Assembly: GCF_002095475.1 (NCBI RefSeq)
Contig: NZ_MLFR01000020.1
Location: 1-64,000 of the forward strand
Direction: 5' to 3'
Length of the DNA: 64,000 bases
DNA from: Pantoea rwandensis
GTDB taxonomy: Bacteria; Pseudomonadota; Gammaproteobacteria; Enterobacterales; Enterobacteriaceae
This document shows positions 17,600 through 27,374 of the stretch, piece after piece. Each line of letters opens with the position of its first letter. The first letter of the stretch is position 1. The notes under the pieces are model-generated. The model did no database searches. It saw only the letters and a program-made list of their open reading frames with translations, and was not told the origin of the DNA. Both the position numbers and the translations under genes were made by a program.

Positions 17600-18546
17600 T
17601 TATCTCGCATGTCGCAGTCGCGGATTGCACCAGATGGCCAGCAAGTCTGCGAGGGTATTGAGCAGGATATAGGTACCACCAAATAACAAGCCGCAGGCTG
17701 AACCACAGGAATATCGCGCTTGGTGACGGCATCGACCATCAGTTGTCCAATACCGGGATAGACGAAGACCACTTCGACCAGAATGACCCCCACAACCAGA
17801 TAGGCGAGGTTGAAGGCGATAACATTGATGATGGGTGCCAGCGCATTGGGTAAAGCATGACCCAGTACGATTTGCCAGCGTGACAGTCCTTTTAACAGGG
17901 CTGTCTCAATATAGCTGCTGGACATCACTGCCCCCACGGATGCGCGAGTCATGCGCAGCATATGGGCCAGCACCACCAGAACTAACGTCAGCATCGGTAA
18001 GGTACACGCGTAGAGGCGTCCCAGAATGCCCGCATCCGGATCAACCAGCGCCAGGCTGGGGAACCACGCCAGGCGGATGGCGAAGAAGATCACCAATACA
18101 TAGCCAACAAAGAACTCGGGTACGGAGATACTCATCAAGGTGAGAGAGTTCGCTAAACGATCAAACCATGAACCGCGCCACACGGCAGAAGCAATGCCCA
18201 GCATCACCGCAAGGGGGATAGCAATGATGGCAGCATACCCCGCCAGAAACAGCGTATTGGCTAAGCGCGGCAACAGCTCGGCACTAATGGGCTGGTTATT
18301 CGCCAGTGAGGTGCCTAAATCACCCTGTAATACGCCAGCCAGCCAATGCAGGTAGCGATAGATAGCGGGCTGGTCGAGTCCAAGCTGGCTGCGTAATGCC
18401 GCAATGGTTTCAGGCGTGCCATTCTGTCCAAGAATGGCACTGGCAACATCGCCGGGCAGCAATTCAGTGCCGATAAAAATCAGCACTGAAACCAGCCAGA
18501 GTGTTAAGAGCCCCAACAACAGGCGATGAACAATCTGCTTTTTCAT
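17596..18546 (-). CDS. peptide-type ABC transporter permease, DppB-like, with C-terminal frameshift
   Basis: This DppB/OppB-type permease starts at the ATG at 18546, which shares one base with the TAA of the upstream binding-protein gene. The N-terminal membrane helix, LLPGDVASAILGQNG and VEVVFVYPGIGQLMVDA are typical. After IPVVQ the observed frame reads an atypical cysteine-rich tail. Adding one base near 17698 (CAGCCTGC to CAGGCCTGC) restores the family C-terminus (ACGLLFGGTYILLNTLADLL). That frame ends in a TAA at 17600-17602 directly before the next start codon. The last transmembrane helix is therefore lost in the sequence as given. Either a sequencing error or a recent mutation explains it. 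Confidence 0.85.
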   Translation of the reverse strand: MKKQIVHRLLLGLLTLWLVSVLIFIGTELLPGDVASAILGQNGTPETIAALRSQLGLDQPAIYRYLHWLAGVLQGDLGTSLANNQPISAELLPRLANTLFLAGYAAIIAIPLAVMLGIASAVWRGSWFDRLANSLTLMSISVPEFFVGYVLVIFFAIRLAWFPSLALVDPDAGILGRLYACTLPMLTLVLVVLAHMLRMTRASVGAVMSSSYIETALLKGLSRWQIVLGHALPNALAPIINVIAFNLAYLVVGVILVEVVFVYPGIGQLMVDAVTKRDIPVVQPAACYLVVPISCSIPSQTCWPSGAIRDCDMRDK

Positions 18547-20135
18547 TACGACTCCAGCCACACACGTTCAGCTAAGCGACCACCCATAAAGTTGAACAGC
18601 GGATGCGGTTTAACGCCGCCCACTTTTTTACTGGTTGCATCTAAGTAGTCGCCAAACAACGGAATCATTGCGCCGCCATCATCACTGGCAATGCTCTGCA
18701 GTTCGCCATAGATCTCAGCACGTTTTTGCTCATCCAGCAGTGAACGCGCCTGCAGTAAAAGGGCATCGAATTTTTCGTTCTTCCAGTGTGTGTCGTTCCA
18801 TTTGGCGGTGGACTGCCACGCCGTGGAAAACATCTGATCTGCCGTGGGGCGGCCACCCCAGTAACCCATACTGAAGGGGGCTTTCATCCACACATCATCC
18901 CAGTAGCTGTCCGCAGGTTGGCGTTTAATACTGACCTGAATGCCTGCTGGAGCGGCCTGTCCCTGGAACAGAGCGGCGGCGTCCAGTGCGCCCGCAAAGG
19001 CTGCATCAGATGAGGAAAGCTCAACGGGCAGGGTGCTGATCCCGGCTTTGTTGAGATAAAATTTGGCTTTATCGGGATCGTAGGCACGTTGCGGCAGCGC
19101 TTTGTTGAAGAAGCGATCGGTTTTAGGAATCGGATGGTCGTTACCTAAGGTGCCGTATCCACGTAACACGGTTGTCAGCAGTTTTTCGCGATCTATTCCG
19201 TATTTGATCGCCATGCGCACATCGTTGTTATTGAACGGTGCAACGCGACAATCCATCAGGAAAGTAAAGTGCTGCCCGCCAGACGAACGAACGATGTTGA
19301 GGGCAGGGCTACGCTTCAGGAAATCGACGGTTTTAAAATCCACGCGGTTGATGGCATGCACCTGGCCGGAAATTAAGGCGTTAGTACGTGCAGTGGCATC
19401 ATTGATCACCAGCACTTCGACAGCATCGACAAACGCACGATTCGGTTTCCAGTAGTTAGGATTGCGTTTGAAATAGGAGCGCACGCCCGGTTGGTACTGA
19501 TCGAAAACAAAGCCACCGGTGCCAATCGGGTGCTTCCAGTCGGTAAAGCCATCAGGCACAACGACCAGATGATAATCCGCCAGCAGGAAAGGCAGGTCGG
19601 CATTGCCGCTATCCAGCACAATACTAATCTGATTATCGCCACTCTTTTTCAATTCTTTGATGCTGGCTAACTGGGTCTTAATCGCGCTGCGAGACTGGTC
19701 ACCACGATGCAGATTAATGGAGTAGAGAATATCTTCAACGGTGAGTGTTTTACCGTTATGGAACGTTACGCCCTGGCGTACGTTGAAGGTCCATTCCTGC
19801 GCGCCGGGTTTGGCCTGCCAGCTCTCCAGTAATTCAGGTGTGGCTTGGTTATTTTCATCAATCTCCACCAAACCGTTCATCAGCATGTATGCCTGATTGA
19901 GTGGCACCCAGTCGCTGAACAGGGTCGGATCTAATGAATCGCTGGTGTTACCACCAGACATACCGAGCTTTAATACGCCCCCTTTTTTGGGCGTTGCTTC
20001 TGCGGCAAAACCAGAGAATGAGGAGAGCGATAACGCCGTGCCTGCACCGATCAGTGCCGCGGTATTGATAAATGAACGGCGGCTTACGTTCATGGCTTGC
20101 AGATATTTATTAGAATTTGAATGCTCGTCTTTCAT
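18546..20135 (-). CDS. peptide-type ABC transporter substrate-binding protein, Tat-type signal
   Basis: The 529-residue protein belongs to extracellular solute-binding family 5 (DppA/OppA-like), with DPTLFSDWVPLNQAYMLMNGL near residue 65 and WTFNVRQGVTFHNGKTLTVEDI near 115. The N-terminus has SRRSFI followed by a moderately hydrophobic stretch and FSGFAAEA, which fits a twin-arginine signal and cleavage near residue 45. It is the first gene of a leftward operon with the two permeases, the double ATPase and the hydrolase. The ligand cannot be read from the sequence. Confidence 0.88.
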   Translation of the reverse strand: MKDEHSNSNKYLQAMNVSRRSFINTAALIGAGTALSLSSFSGFAAEATPKKGGVLKLGMSGGNTSDSLDPTLFSDWVPLNQAYMLMNGLVEIDENNQATPELLESWQAKPGAQEWTFNVRQGVTFHNGKTLTVEDILYSINLHRGDQSRSAIKTQLASIKELKKSGDNQISIVLDSGNADLPFLLADYHLVVVPDGFTDWKHPIGTGGFVFDQYQPGVRSYFKRNPNYWKPNRAFVDAVEVLVINDATARTNALISGQVHAINRVDFKTVDFLKRSPALNIVRSSGGQHFTFLMDCRVAPFNNNDVRMAIKYGIDREKLLTTVLRGYGTLGNDHPIPKTDRFFNKALPQRAYDPDKAKFYLNKAGISTLPVELSSSDAAFAGALDAAALFQGQAAPAGIQVSIKRQPADSYWDDVWMKAPFSMGYWGGRPTADQMFSTAWQSTAKWNDTHWKNEKFDALLLQARSLLDEQKRAEIYGELQSIASDDGGAMIPLFGDYLDATSKKVGGVKPHPLFNFMGGRLAERVWLES

Positions 20136-20331
20136 TTATTTTATTCTCCGTTGAAATTCACCCTGTCTCACTATTCACAATCTAAAAGTCGCACAGTGAT
20201 TTATGTTTTATATCAAAACCGATAAATTCTGATGTATGAATTTTGCGTATTAGACTATGCGAAAAACGCGCAGCAGAACACCCACAAAAGCGATAACGTG
20301 CCGATCATTAAGTCATGTTGGGAAAAAAGAT

Positions 20332-20613
20332 GTGGAACTGCACACGGTCGTAGGTCTGATAGGCGTTGTCTGCTACTTGCTCGCTTATGCACTCATGCAG
20401 ATGAGGAAGTTGGCAATTGATTCATATAGTTATGCTTGCCTTAATATTGCGGGAGGCATTTTCGGTTTGTATTCTCTCAGTCATGATTTTAATTTAGCAG
20501 CGGCTATTTCACAGACGATGTGGTTAATTTTTACGCTGGTGGGGATGCATGCTTCATATCGCAGGCGTGGTGCACTGAAAAATAAATTACCGCCGTTAGA
20601 TACCCAGCAATAA
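20332..20613 (+). CDS. small membrane protein of the CBU_0592 family
   Basis: The predicted product has 93 residues from a GTG at 20332 with GGGAAAAAA upstream. A longer frame starts at 20257, but its N-terminal residues do not look membrane-like. Three hydrophobic segments are visible at about 4-22, 28-48 and 55-75, with the family pattern GLIGVVCYLLAYAL, NIAGGIFGLYSLSHDFNLAA and QTMWLIFTLVGM. The family is widespread but has no known function. The gene stands alone between the peptide-ABC operon and the LysR gene. Confidence 0.65.
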   Translation: MELHTVVGLIGVVCYLLAYALMQMRKLAIDSYSYACLNIAGGIFGLYSLSHDFNLAAAISQTMWLIFTLVGMHASYRRRGALKNKLPPLDTQQ

Positions 20614-20746
20614 CGTGCGGGTTTGATCGGGTTTAAAATATTTTCTTTTTCGATGTTAAATATAAGAAAATGTTATGACGCGGTGGTGAGAATAATAACC
20701 TGCAATGTATTTCAATTAGGCGATATTCTGCTTTCAGCATGCGACG

Positions 20747-21658
20747 TTAAAAGTGCGTGGCTATAGTTTGTTGCTGCTGTAGCCAGCTCATGACATGTCG
20801 GATAATCGGCTTGATATAGCGGTCTTGTGGGGTAAGCAAAAAACATTTTCCATTGGCCGCCAGCTTTCCTGGGTGCGCGGGCACTAATTCCCCGTTATTG
20901 AGATGATCCTGTACCAACCCTTCCCAGCCGAGCAATATCCCGTCACCACGCAACGCGGCCTGAACTAAAAAAGGGTAGTTATTCGCCCGCCAGGTTTGTC
21001 GGGGGAGAAAATTCGACACCTCTTGCGAAGCAAACCAGTCACTCCAGCCTGTCCATTCACGCTGCGGATCATCCTGAATTAGCAAGGTATGTTGTTGTAA
21101 TGCCTCTGCAGGTGCAGTGAAATCAAGCCGGGTCAGATAGTCGGGTGTGCACATGGGGTAGCAAATTTCGTCAAACAGCGGGACGGCGTGAAAACCGGGT
21201 GGGGATTCGCGGAGGTAAAAGATCGCCAAATCAAATTCTGAAGAACGCAGATCCGCAAAGCTGTCGGAAATTTTCATGCGAACCTGCAGGTCGGGAAGCT
21301 CTCGATGGAGATCCGAAAGACGAGAGGAGAGCCAAAGCGACCCCATCGCGCTGGTACAGGCTATCGTCACTTGGGGCAATCCATTCCAGCCCATCACTTC
21401 TGCCGTCGCATGCGACAAGGCTGCGAGTTGCTGCCTCACCAGGGTGGCATAAATTTCCCCTCTCGGGGTGAGCAATACGCGCCGCTGCGTGCGGGTAAAA
21501 AGCTTACAACCGAGCATCTCCTCCAGCTGAAGAATTTGTCTGCTGGTTGCGCTTTGCGTCAGATTGAGCTCCTCAGCAGCGCGCGAGATGTTGCCATAGC
21601 GGGCAACACATTCGAAAGCGATTAGCGTATTGAGCGGTGGTAGGGGTTCAATCTGCAT
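20747..21658 (-). CDS. LysR family transcriptional regulator, GcvA-like
   Basis: The 303-residue protein has an N-terminal winged helix-turn-helix (about 9-68; ECVARYGNISRAAEELNLTQSATSRQI) and a LysR substrate-binding domain of the GcvA type, with DDPQREWTGWSDWF near 195. The ATG at 21658 is preferred over the TTG three bases upstream. The target is unknown; its position between the peptide-ABC unit and iolR suggests the ABC-hydrolase operon as the target. Confidence 0.88.
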   Translation of the reverse strand: MQIEPLPPLNTLIAFECVARYGNISRAAEELNLTQSATSRQILQLEEMLGCKLFTRTQRRVLLTPRGEIYATLVRQQLAALSHATAEVMGWNGLPQVTIACTSAMGSLWLSSRLSDLHRELPDLQVRMKISDSFADLRSSEFDLAIFYLRESPPGFHAVPLFDEICYPMCTPDYLTRLDFTAPAEALQQHTLLIQDDPQREWTGWSDWFASQEVSNFLPRQTWRANNYPFLVQAALRGDGILLGWEGLVQDHLNNGELVPAHPGKLAANGKCFLLTPQDRYIKPIIRHVMSWLQQQQTIATHF

Positions 21659-21748
21659 CAATCCAGCCTCAAAACAGGAGAGAGCACCGCATCAGCGGTT
21701 GCCATCTCCACACACTAACGAGACTGCTTAGGGCTGGCAAGCGGCAAC

Positions 21749-22597
21749 TTAAACCGCTTGTTCAGAAGTGGTATTCAGCGCCAAAGAGACCGCCAGCGTC
21801 TGTGCTAAACACAGAGACGCTACTTGTGAACGGAAACCATCAACCTGCGCTTCACGCACCACAAAACACACATCACTGAAGGCGGCCAGTGGGCTGACCT
21901 GGCTATCGGTGATGGCGATCAGATGTGCACCGCGCTTGGCACCCAGCTCAACCAGTTCTACCGCTTCACGGGCGTACGGTGAGTAACTGATGGCAATCAC
22001 CACATCTTTTGGGTTCACCATGCTTAACTGCTCAGTGAACATGCCACCCAGGCCGTCGATCAGGAAGGCACGGCGCTCCAGATGGCGCAATGCGTACACC
22101 AGATAGGAGGCGACGCTAAATGAACGACGCAGACCTATGATGTAAATGTTCTCGGCTTCATCAAGCATTTTTACCGCTTTATTCAGCTGATCCGGGTTCG
22201 TCTGCATCGCCAGTTGTTGCAGTGCCTGGCTGTTGACCATGGTGAAGACGTTAAGGATTTCCACCGGGCTTTCCGGTGAGCTGGCACTGTCATCTGTGGC
22301 GGTTTGGCGGAACAGACGGGCGCGCTCGGTGTAGTTCACCGTTTCTTCCATCAGGTGCTGACGGAAAACCTGTTTCATTTCGTTGAAACCGCTGAAGCCA
22401 AACGCGTTGGCGAAGCGGATCAGCGTCGAAGGCGGCACATCGGCCTGCTGCGCGATGGAAGCCACGGTATCGAACGCAATGCTGTTACTGTTATCAAGAA
22501 TATAACGAGCCACCTGCTTCAGGCGTTTACTCAGCGTCTCATAGCGACGACGGATATCGTCCTGTAACAAGGTTAATTGGGTTGGATTATTGGTCAT
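21749..22597 (-). CDS. iolR: RpiR-family regulator of inositol catabolism, IolR-type
   Basis: The 282-residue protein has an N-terminal RpiR helix-turn-helix (about 1-80; FDTVASIAQQADVPPSTLIRFANAFGFSGF) and a C-terminal SIS sugar-phosphate-binding domain (about 130-270; YIIGLRRSFSVASYLVYAL, DVVIAISYSPYAREAVEL). In Salmonella the iol regulator belongs to the RpiR family, unlike the DeoR-type Bacillus IolR. It lies beside iolC and has a perfect ATTTCAT-N6-ATGAAAT dyad in its own promoter, suggesting autoregulation. Confidence 0.85.
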   Translation of the reverse strand: MTNNPTQLTLLQDDIRRRYETLSKRLKQVARYILDNSNSIAFDTVASIAQQADVPPSTLIRFANAFGFSGFNEMKQVFRQHLMEETVNYTERARLFRQTATDDSASSPESPVEILNVFTMVNSQALQQLAMQTNPDQLNKAVKMLDEAENIYIIGLRRSFSVASYLVYALRHLERRAFLIDGLGGMFTEQLSMVNPKDVVIAISYSPYAREAVELVELGAKRGAHLIAITDSQVSPLAAFSDVCFVVREAQVDGFRSQVASLCLAQTLAVSLALNTTSEQAV

Positions 22598-22657
22598 GAC
22601 TTCGGCCCGTCAAAAAAGAAAATATGGCTGGATAATGAGCGCTATAGTACCAGATGG

Positions 22658-22718
22658 ATGGAAAATTTCATTTGTTTGACGCTATCGTGACGCTTATTTC
22701 ATCGGTTTATGAAATGCC
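22658..22718. promoter_or_regulatory. proposed IolR operators upstream of iolR
   Basis: A perfect inverted repeat ATTTCAT-N6-ATGAAAT occupies 22696-22715, and GGAAAATTTCAT lies at about 22660-22671. The same half-sites recur at the other iol promoters. Confidence 0.55.
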
Positions 22719-22758
22719 TCACAAAATAAGGTGGTTAACAGCGGAAGGGAAAGAGAAC

Positions 22759-22785
22759 AGAGGCGGCTTTGTGGGCCGCCTCTGA
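22759..22785. terminator. terminator-like hairpin after iolC
   Basis: CAGAGGCGGC and GCCGCCTCTG form a ten-base stem. The following minus-strand sequence is only moderately T-rich. It lies downstream of iolC and upstream of iolR. Confidence 0.6.
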
Positions 22786-22826
22786 ACGGGCGCATCACAT
22801 CGCGCCCGGATGAAGAAAATAACCTG

Positions 22827-24740
22827 TTAGCCGCGCGCTGCGCGCCAGTAGCCGATCAGTCGCAGATAGTTGCCTTTTACCGTCTCAATCAGCGCTTTGT
22901 CATCCAGCTCACCGTTGAGCCACTGACGCGAAGGCTGACCAAATATGGTACGGCCAACAGCAAAACCTTTCACCCAAGGTGCCTGTGCTGCGTCGGCGAA
23001 ACCGGCTTTCAGTTTCTCTTCCGGTGCATCGAGGCCGAGCAACAGAATGCCGCGGCAGTGGGGATCGTTCTGTTCGATCAACCCGCTGATGGACTGCCAG
23101 CTCTCTGGTGACAGCGGTGGCAGCTTCCACCAGTCCGGCTGAATGCCCAGGCTGTAGAAGTGGCTCAGCATGTCGTAATAGTACGATTCGTTACGGTCTG
23201 GATTGCTTTCAGGCAGAATCAGCTCCAGCAGCAGTTCATGCCCGCTCTTGTTACAGCCGTTCCACACGTCGAGTACCAACTCATCCTGCTCTTTACGCAG
23301 TTCGGCGCTGTCGTGCGGATGGTAGAATACCAGGCACTTCACCACGTGCTCAGCCGGCCAGTCGATCAGTTGCGAACCGATGTTACCGTGCTCCAAGCGT
23401 AGAGGACGCGAACTTGGTAGCTCGATCGGGCGGCCAATCCACCAGTTTTTGCCGGTAATCGCGTTTAGCGCTTTCTGACCGTAAGTGGTATCCGCCAGAA
23501 TGCCGCTCTTCTCATTCAAGCCGGCCTCGTTAGCGGCTTCTTGTGCGGCCTGCAACAACAGTACTTTCAGCTGTGGGATCAGGTCTTCGCTCACACCAGC
23601 TTCGCGCGCCATATCGGCCAACTGTTTACGATGGTCAAAGGCGAAGACGTTCAGCTCTGGCCACTGCTGCTTACGTGTGGTGACGCGATGCAGGTGGTTC
23701 AGTCGTGCATCCAGATCCGGACGTTTCACGTCTTTGTCACGGCTGAGGAAATCGTCCAACTCTTCTTTGGTTGGCATCGCGGGGGCGCAACCGTGGCGTG
23801 ACACCACCAAAGCGCCACAGGCATTGGCGTAACGGCAAGCCTGCTCCCAGCTCTCATCATTCAACCAGCCACGCAGCAGGCCAGACATAAAGGCATCACC
23901 TGCGCCCAGCACGTTCAAGACTTCGACGCGCACGCCGGTTTGCAGCTTGGTTTGCTCCCAGCTATCCGGGATATCCCCTTCAAACACCACACAGCCCATT
24001 GGACCGCGTTTGCAGACCAGCGTGGCTTTGCTCGCCTGACGGACATTCTTCAGTGCGGTCAGCGTATCGGTGCTGCCACCGGCAATATGGAACTCTTCTT
24101 CCGTTCCTACCACTAAATCGAAATAGTGCAGCACTTCCTGCAGCTGTTTAGTGACTTCACCGGACTCAACAAAACGGGTTTCACCGTCGCCGAGCGAAGT
24201 CAGACCCCACAGCACGGGACGATAATCGATATCCAGTGCGGTGCGCAGACCATTACGTTTGGCGATATCCAGCGCTTTCAGCACCGCTGCTCGGGTTTGC
24301 GGATGCGAAAGATGCGTGCCGGTCACCGCGACAGCGCGAGAAGAAGTAATGAACTCTTCTTTAATGTCTTCCGGCACCAAGCCCATATCGGCACAGTTGT
24401 CGCGGTAGAAAATCAACGGGAAGGTGTCTTCATCTTTAATGCCAAGGATCACTAAACCGGTCAGACGGTTTTTATCGGTGATCAGGCCATCGGTGTTACA
24501 ACCCACGCGTTGCAGTTCTTCACGCAGAAAACGGCCGTTGTGTTCATCCCCTACGCGCGCCAGCATGGCCGATTTCAGACCCTGAATGGCCGTACCGTAT
24601 GCCACGTTGCCAGACGAACCGCCCAGATACTTGTTAAAGCTGGTCATATCTTCCAGGCGTGATCCGATTTGCTGACCGTAGAGGTCGACGGCGATGCGTC
24701 CAATACAAATCACATCAAGCCGCTTCTGTTGTGTACTCAT
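22827..24740 (-). CDS. iolC: bifunctional 5-dehydro-2-deoxygluconokinase / DUF2090 aldolase-like protein IolC
   Basis: The 637-residue fusion begins with residues 1 to about 330, a PfkB-type sugar kinase: GGSSGNVAYG near 40 and the catalytic GAGDAFMSGLL near 280. The C-terminal part is a DUF2090 domain (LNVFAFDHRKQLADMAREAG near 365, then a TIM-barrel-like region). The kinase phosphorylates 5-dehydro-2-deoxygluconate; the C-terminal domain is thought to cleave the phosphate to dihydroxyacetone phosphate and malonate semialdehyde, replacing a separate IolJ. No iolJ is present in the window, which agrees with this. It is divergent from iolD. Confidence 0.92.
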   Translation of the reverse strand: MSTQQKRLDVICIGRIAVDLYGQQIGSRLEDMTSFNKYLGGSSGNVAYGTAIQGLKSAMLARVGDEHNGRFLREELQRVGCNTDGLITDKNRLTGLVILGIKDEDTFPLIFYRDNCADMGLVPEDIKEEFITSSRAVAVTGTHLSHPQTRAAVLKALDIAKRNGLRTALDIDYRPVLWGLTSLGDGETRFVESGEVTKQLQEVLHYFDLVVGTEEEFHIAGGSTDTLTALKNVRQASKATLVCKRGPMGCVVFEGDIPDSWEQTKLQTGVRVEVLNVLGAGDAFMSGLLRGWLNDESWEQACRYANACGALVVSRHGCAPAMPTKEELDDFLSRDKDVKRPDLDARLNHLHRVTTRKQQWPELNVFAFDHRKQLADMAREAGVSEDLIPQLKVLLLQAAQEAANEAGLNEKSGILADTTYGQKALNAITGKNWWIGRPIELPSSRPLRLEHGNIGSQLIDWPAEHVVKCLVFYHPHDSAELRKEQDELVLDVWNGCNKSGHELLLELILPESNPDRNESYYYDMLSHFYSLGIQPDWWKLPPLSPESWQSISGLIEQNDPHCRGILLLGLDAPEEKLKAGFADAAQAPWVKGFAVGRTIFGQPSRQWLNGELDDKALIETVKGNYLRLIGYWRAARG

Positions 24741-25290
24741 ACCTATTGTTTCCTTCTGTGATAAGCAGACACTGCGGGCGACGCCGCCCTACATCGAGCG
24801 CTATGCTTCCGGGTTCTCAAGGTGCCTGATTGGCTTTGGAGGCAGTATGAGGAATAAAAATTCCAAATACAATATGAAATGAAACATCCATCGCGATTTT
24901 GTGAGCCAGGTAAAACTCTGACTTAGGCGGGATTACGGTATGCCTTTAAGCATGAGTTTCGCGGATGCTCTGGCTTGTGAGCCAGGTCGCAGGAAAATCC
25001 GCAGAAATAAAGGAAGCTACTGAAGTGAAATGAAATTTCGTTATCATCCTTAAATGACAATTTGCTGTTCCACTTCCCCCCTTCTTATCATGGCGCTGAC
25101 CCACGTTTCATCTCCGAATTTGATCTCCATCGCAAAATGAAATGTTTCTTCTGTAATCGTGTTTAATGAAAAAAATATTTGTTTATAATCGCCACACGTT
25201 TCACTTATCCGCGGGTGCCACTTAAGGCAGCAAAAACCCGAACCGCGTTGTACTCATTACCTGAGTACCAGCATGTAAAGGAAGAAGCAT
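24741..25290. promoter_or_regulatory. 550-base divergent iolC/iolD control region
   Basis: No gene is supported. ATGAAATGAAAC at about 24874, the near-palindrome TGAAATTTCG at 25031-25040, TTTCAT at 25106 and ATGAAAT at 25138 are candidate IolR half-sites. A 13-base direct repeat TTGTGAGCCAGGT occurs twice (ends near 24911 and 24986). A nested stem-loop occupies 24961-25002. Confidence 0.5.
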
Positions 25291-27225
25291 ATGGGCACAA
25301 TCAGACTTACCACGGCACAGGCGCTGGTGAAATTTCTTGATAACCAGTACCTGAACGTTGACGGCGTTGAAACCAAATTTGTGAAAGGCATTTTCGCCAT
25401 TTTCGGTCACGGCAACGTGCTGGGACTGGGACAGGCGCTGGAACAAGACAGCGGCGATCTGGTCGTGCATCAAGGGCGTAACGAACAGGGCATGGCGCAT
25501 GCGGCGATTGGTTTTGCCAAACAATCTCTGCGTCGTCAGATCATTGCCTGTACTTCTTCTGTGGGACCGGGCGCGGCAAACATGATTACTGCTGCTGCCA
25601 CGGCGACCGCTAACCGTATTCCTTTGTTGTTGCTGCCTGGTGATGTGTTCGCGACGCGTCAGCCCGATCCCGTATTGCAGCAGATCGAGCAGAGCCACGA
25701 TCTCAGCATCAGTACTAACGACGCCTTCCGTGCAGTGAGCAAATATTGGGACCGCGTGAGCCGTCCTGAGCAGCTGATGACGGCCTGCATTAACGCCTTA
25801 CGTGTACTGACCGATCCGGCTGAAACCGGTGCGGTGACCATTGCGCTGCCGCAGGATGTGCAAGGTGAGGCTTGGGATTTCCCGGAATACTTCTTCCAGA
25901 AGCGTGTACACCGTCTGGATCGTCGTTTGCCGACGGCGGCACAGCTGGAAGATGCGCTGGCGCTGATTGCGCGCAAACATAAGCCGTTAATCATTGTCGG
26001 CGGTGGCCTGAAGTATTCAGACGCGGGCGCCGCGCTGCTGAAGTTTGCTGAGCGTTTTAACATTCCCTTTGCGGAAACCCAGGCGGGCAAAGGCACTATC
26101 GTTTCTGATCATCCATTGAATGTCGGTGGTGTGGGTGAAACCGGCTGTCTGGCGGCAAACCTGCTGGCGAAAGAAGCCGACCTGGTGATCGGGATCGGCA
26201 CGCGCTACACCGACTTCACTACCGCGTCGAAATGGATTTTCCAGAATCCAGAGGTGAGCTACCTGAACCTCAATGTCAGCAACTTTGACAGCTACAAGCT
26301 GGATGCGGTGCAGCTGTTAGCGGATGCGCGTGAAGGTCTGACGGCGCTGGAAAGCGGGCTGAAGGGCTTTGAAAACCATTGGGGTGGCCAGATTGATCAG
26401 GCACAAAGCAAGCTGTTGAAAGAGACGCAGCGCGTTTATGCCGCCACCTATAACACTGACGATTTCATTCCAGAAATCGCCGATCACATCGACCGTGAAG
26501 CGCTGTTTGCTGAGTTCGAGCGCCTGACCAATTCGGTGCTGACGCAGAGCAGCGTGCTGGGCACCTTAAACGAGCAACTCCCAAAGGATGCAGTGATTGT
26601 CGCGGCAGCGGGCAGTCTACCGGGCGACCTGCAGCGCATGTGGCGCACCAAAGATTACAACTCGTACCACGTTGAGTACGGCTATTCCTGCATGGGCTAT
26701 GAAGTGAACGCCGCACTAGGCGTGAAGCTGGCGCAGCCGCAGCGTGAAGTCTATGTGATGGTTGGGGATGGCTCGTTCATGATGCTGCACTCCGAGCTGG
26801 TGACCTCGATTCAGGAAGGGGCAAAAATCAACGTGGTACTGCTGGATAACATGACCAACGGCTGTATCAACAACCTGCAGATGGAACACGGTATGGACAG
26901 CTTCACCACCGAGTTCCGCTTCCGTAACCCGGAAGGTGGCAAGTTGGATGGCGGTTTTGTTCCGGTGGATTTCGCTGCGATTGCAGGCGGCTACGGCTGC
27001 AAAACCTATCGCATCACCACGCTGGAGCAGTTAGAAGCCGCGCTGATTGATGCGCAGAAGCAGACTGTTTCGGTGCTGTTCGATATTAAAGTGCTGCCAA
27101 AAACCATGATCCACAAATACTTCAGCTGGTGGCACGTCGGTGTGGCTCAGACCTCAACATCAGAGCGCACGCAGGAAGTAGCAGACAATCTTAACGTGCA
27201 TATCGAACAAGCACGTAAGTACTAA
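25291..27225 (+). CDS. iolD: 3D-(3,5/4)-trihydroxycyclohexane-1,2-dione hydrolase IolD
   Basis: The 644-residue thiamine-diphosphate enzyme of the acetolactate-synthase fold opens the inositol ring to give 5-deoxy-glucuronate. The N-terminal pyrimidine-binding domain carries the catalytic Glu in [15 protein letters not shown] near residue 65. The central domain lies near 220-360. The C-terminal cofactor motif [15 protein letters not shown] is near 490 and ends in DNMTNG. The ATG has AAAGGAAG upstream. It is the first gene of the iolDGE transcript, with a hairpin between it and iolG. Confidence 0.95.
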   Translation: MGTIRLTTAQALVKFLDNQYLNVDGVETKFVKGIFAIFGHGNVLGLGQALEQDSGDLVVHQGRNEQGMAHAAIGFAKQSLRRQIIACTSSVGPGAANMITAAATATANRIPLLLLPGDVFATRQPDPVLQQIEQSHDLSISTNDAFRAVSKYWDRVSRPEQLMTACINALRVLTDPAETGAVTIALPQDVQGEAWDFPEYFFQKRVHRLDRRLPTAAQLEDALALIARKHKPLIIVGGGLKYSDAGAALLKFAERFNIPFAETQAGKGTIVSDHPLNVGGVGETGCLAANLLAKEADLVIGIGTRYTDFTTASKWIFQNPEVSYLNLNVSNFDSYKLDAVQLLADAREGLTALESGLKGFENHWGGQIDQAQSKLLKETQRVYAATYNTDDFIPEIADHIDREALFAEFERLTNSVLTQSSVLGTLNEQLPKDAVIVAAAGSLPGDLQRMWRTKDYNSYHVEYGYSCMGYEVNAALGVKLAQPQREVYVMVGDGSFMMLHSELVTSIQEGAKINVVLLDNMTNGCINNLQMEHGMDSFTTEFRFRNPEGGKLDGGFVPVDFAAIAGGYGCKTYRITTLEQLEAALIDAQKQTVSVLFDIKVLPKTMIHKYFSWWHVGVAQTSTSERTQEVADNLNVHIEQARKY

Positions 27226-27235
27226 CACCCTTTTT

Positions 27236-27262
27236 AGGCCGGCGTTCGCCGGCCTTGTTTAA
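27236..27262 (+). terminator. hairpin downstream of iolD
   Basis: GGCCGGC and GCCGGCC form a stem around GTTC, followed by TTGTTT. It could attenuate transcription into iolG rather than end it completely. Confidence 0.7.
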
Positions 27263-27269
27263 CCCTATG

Positions 27270-27349
27270 TACCTAAAATAATTCGAGAGGCAGGAAGGCG
27301 GCCAACGAGAGCAGCCAACGCACCTGCACCTTGAAATATGAAGGGCATA
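27270..27349. repeat. internally deleted ERIC element
   Basis: The left end, TACCTAAAATAATTCGAG with AGGAAGGCGG, and the right end, GCAGCCAACGC to TATGAAGGGCATA, match ERIC termini. The central core with the GTGAATCC and GTGACTGG segments is missing, leaving about 80 bp. Confidence 0.7.
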
Positions 27350-27374
27350 CTTATCCGACTCTACAGGTGTAATT

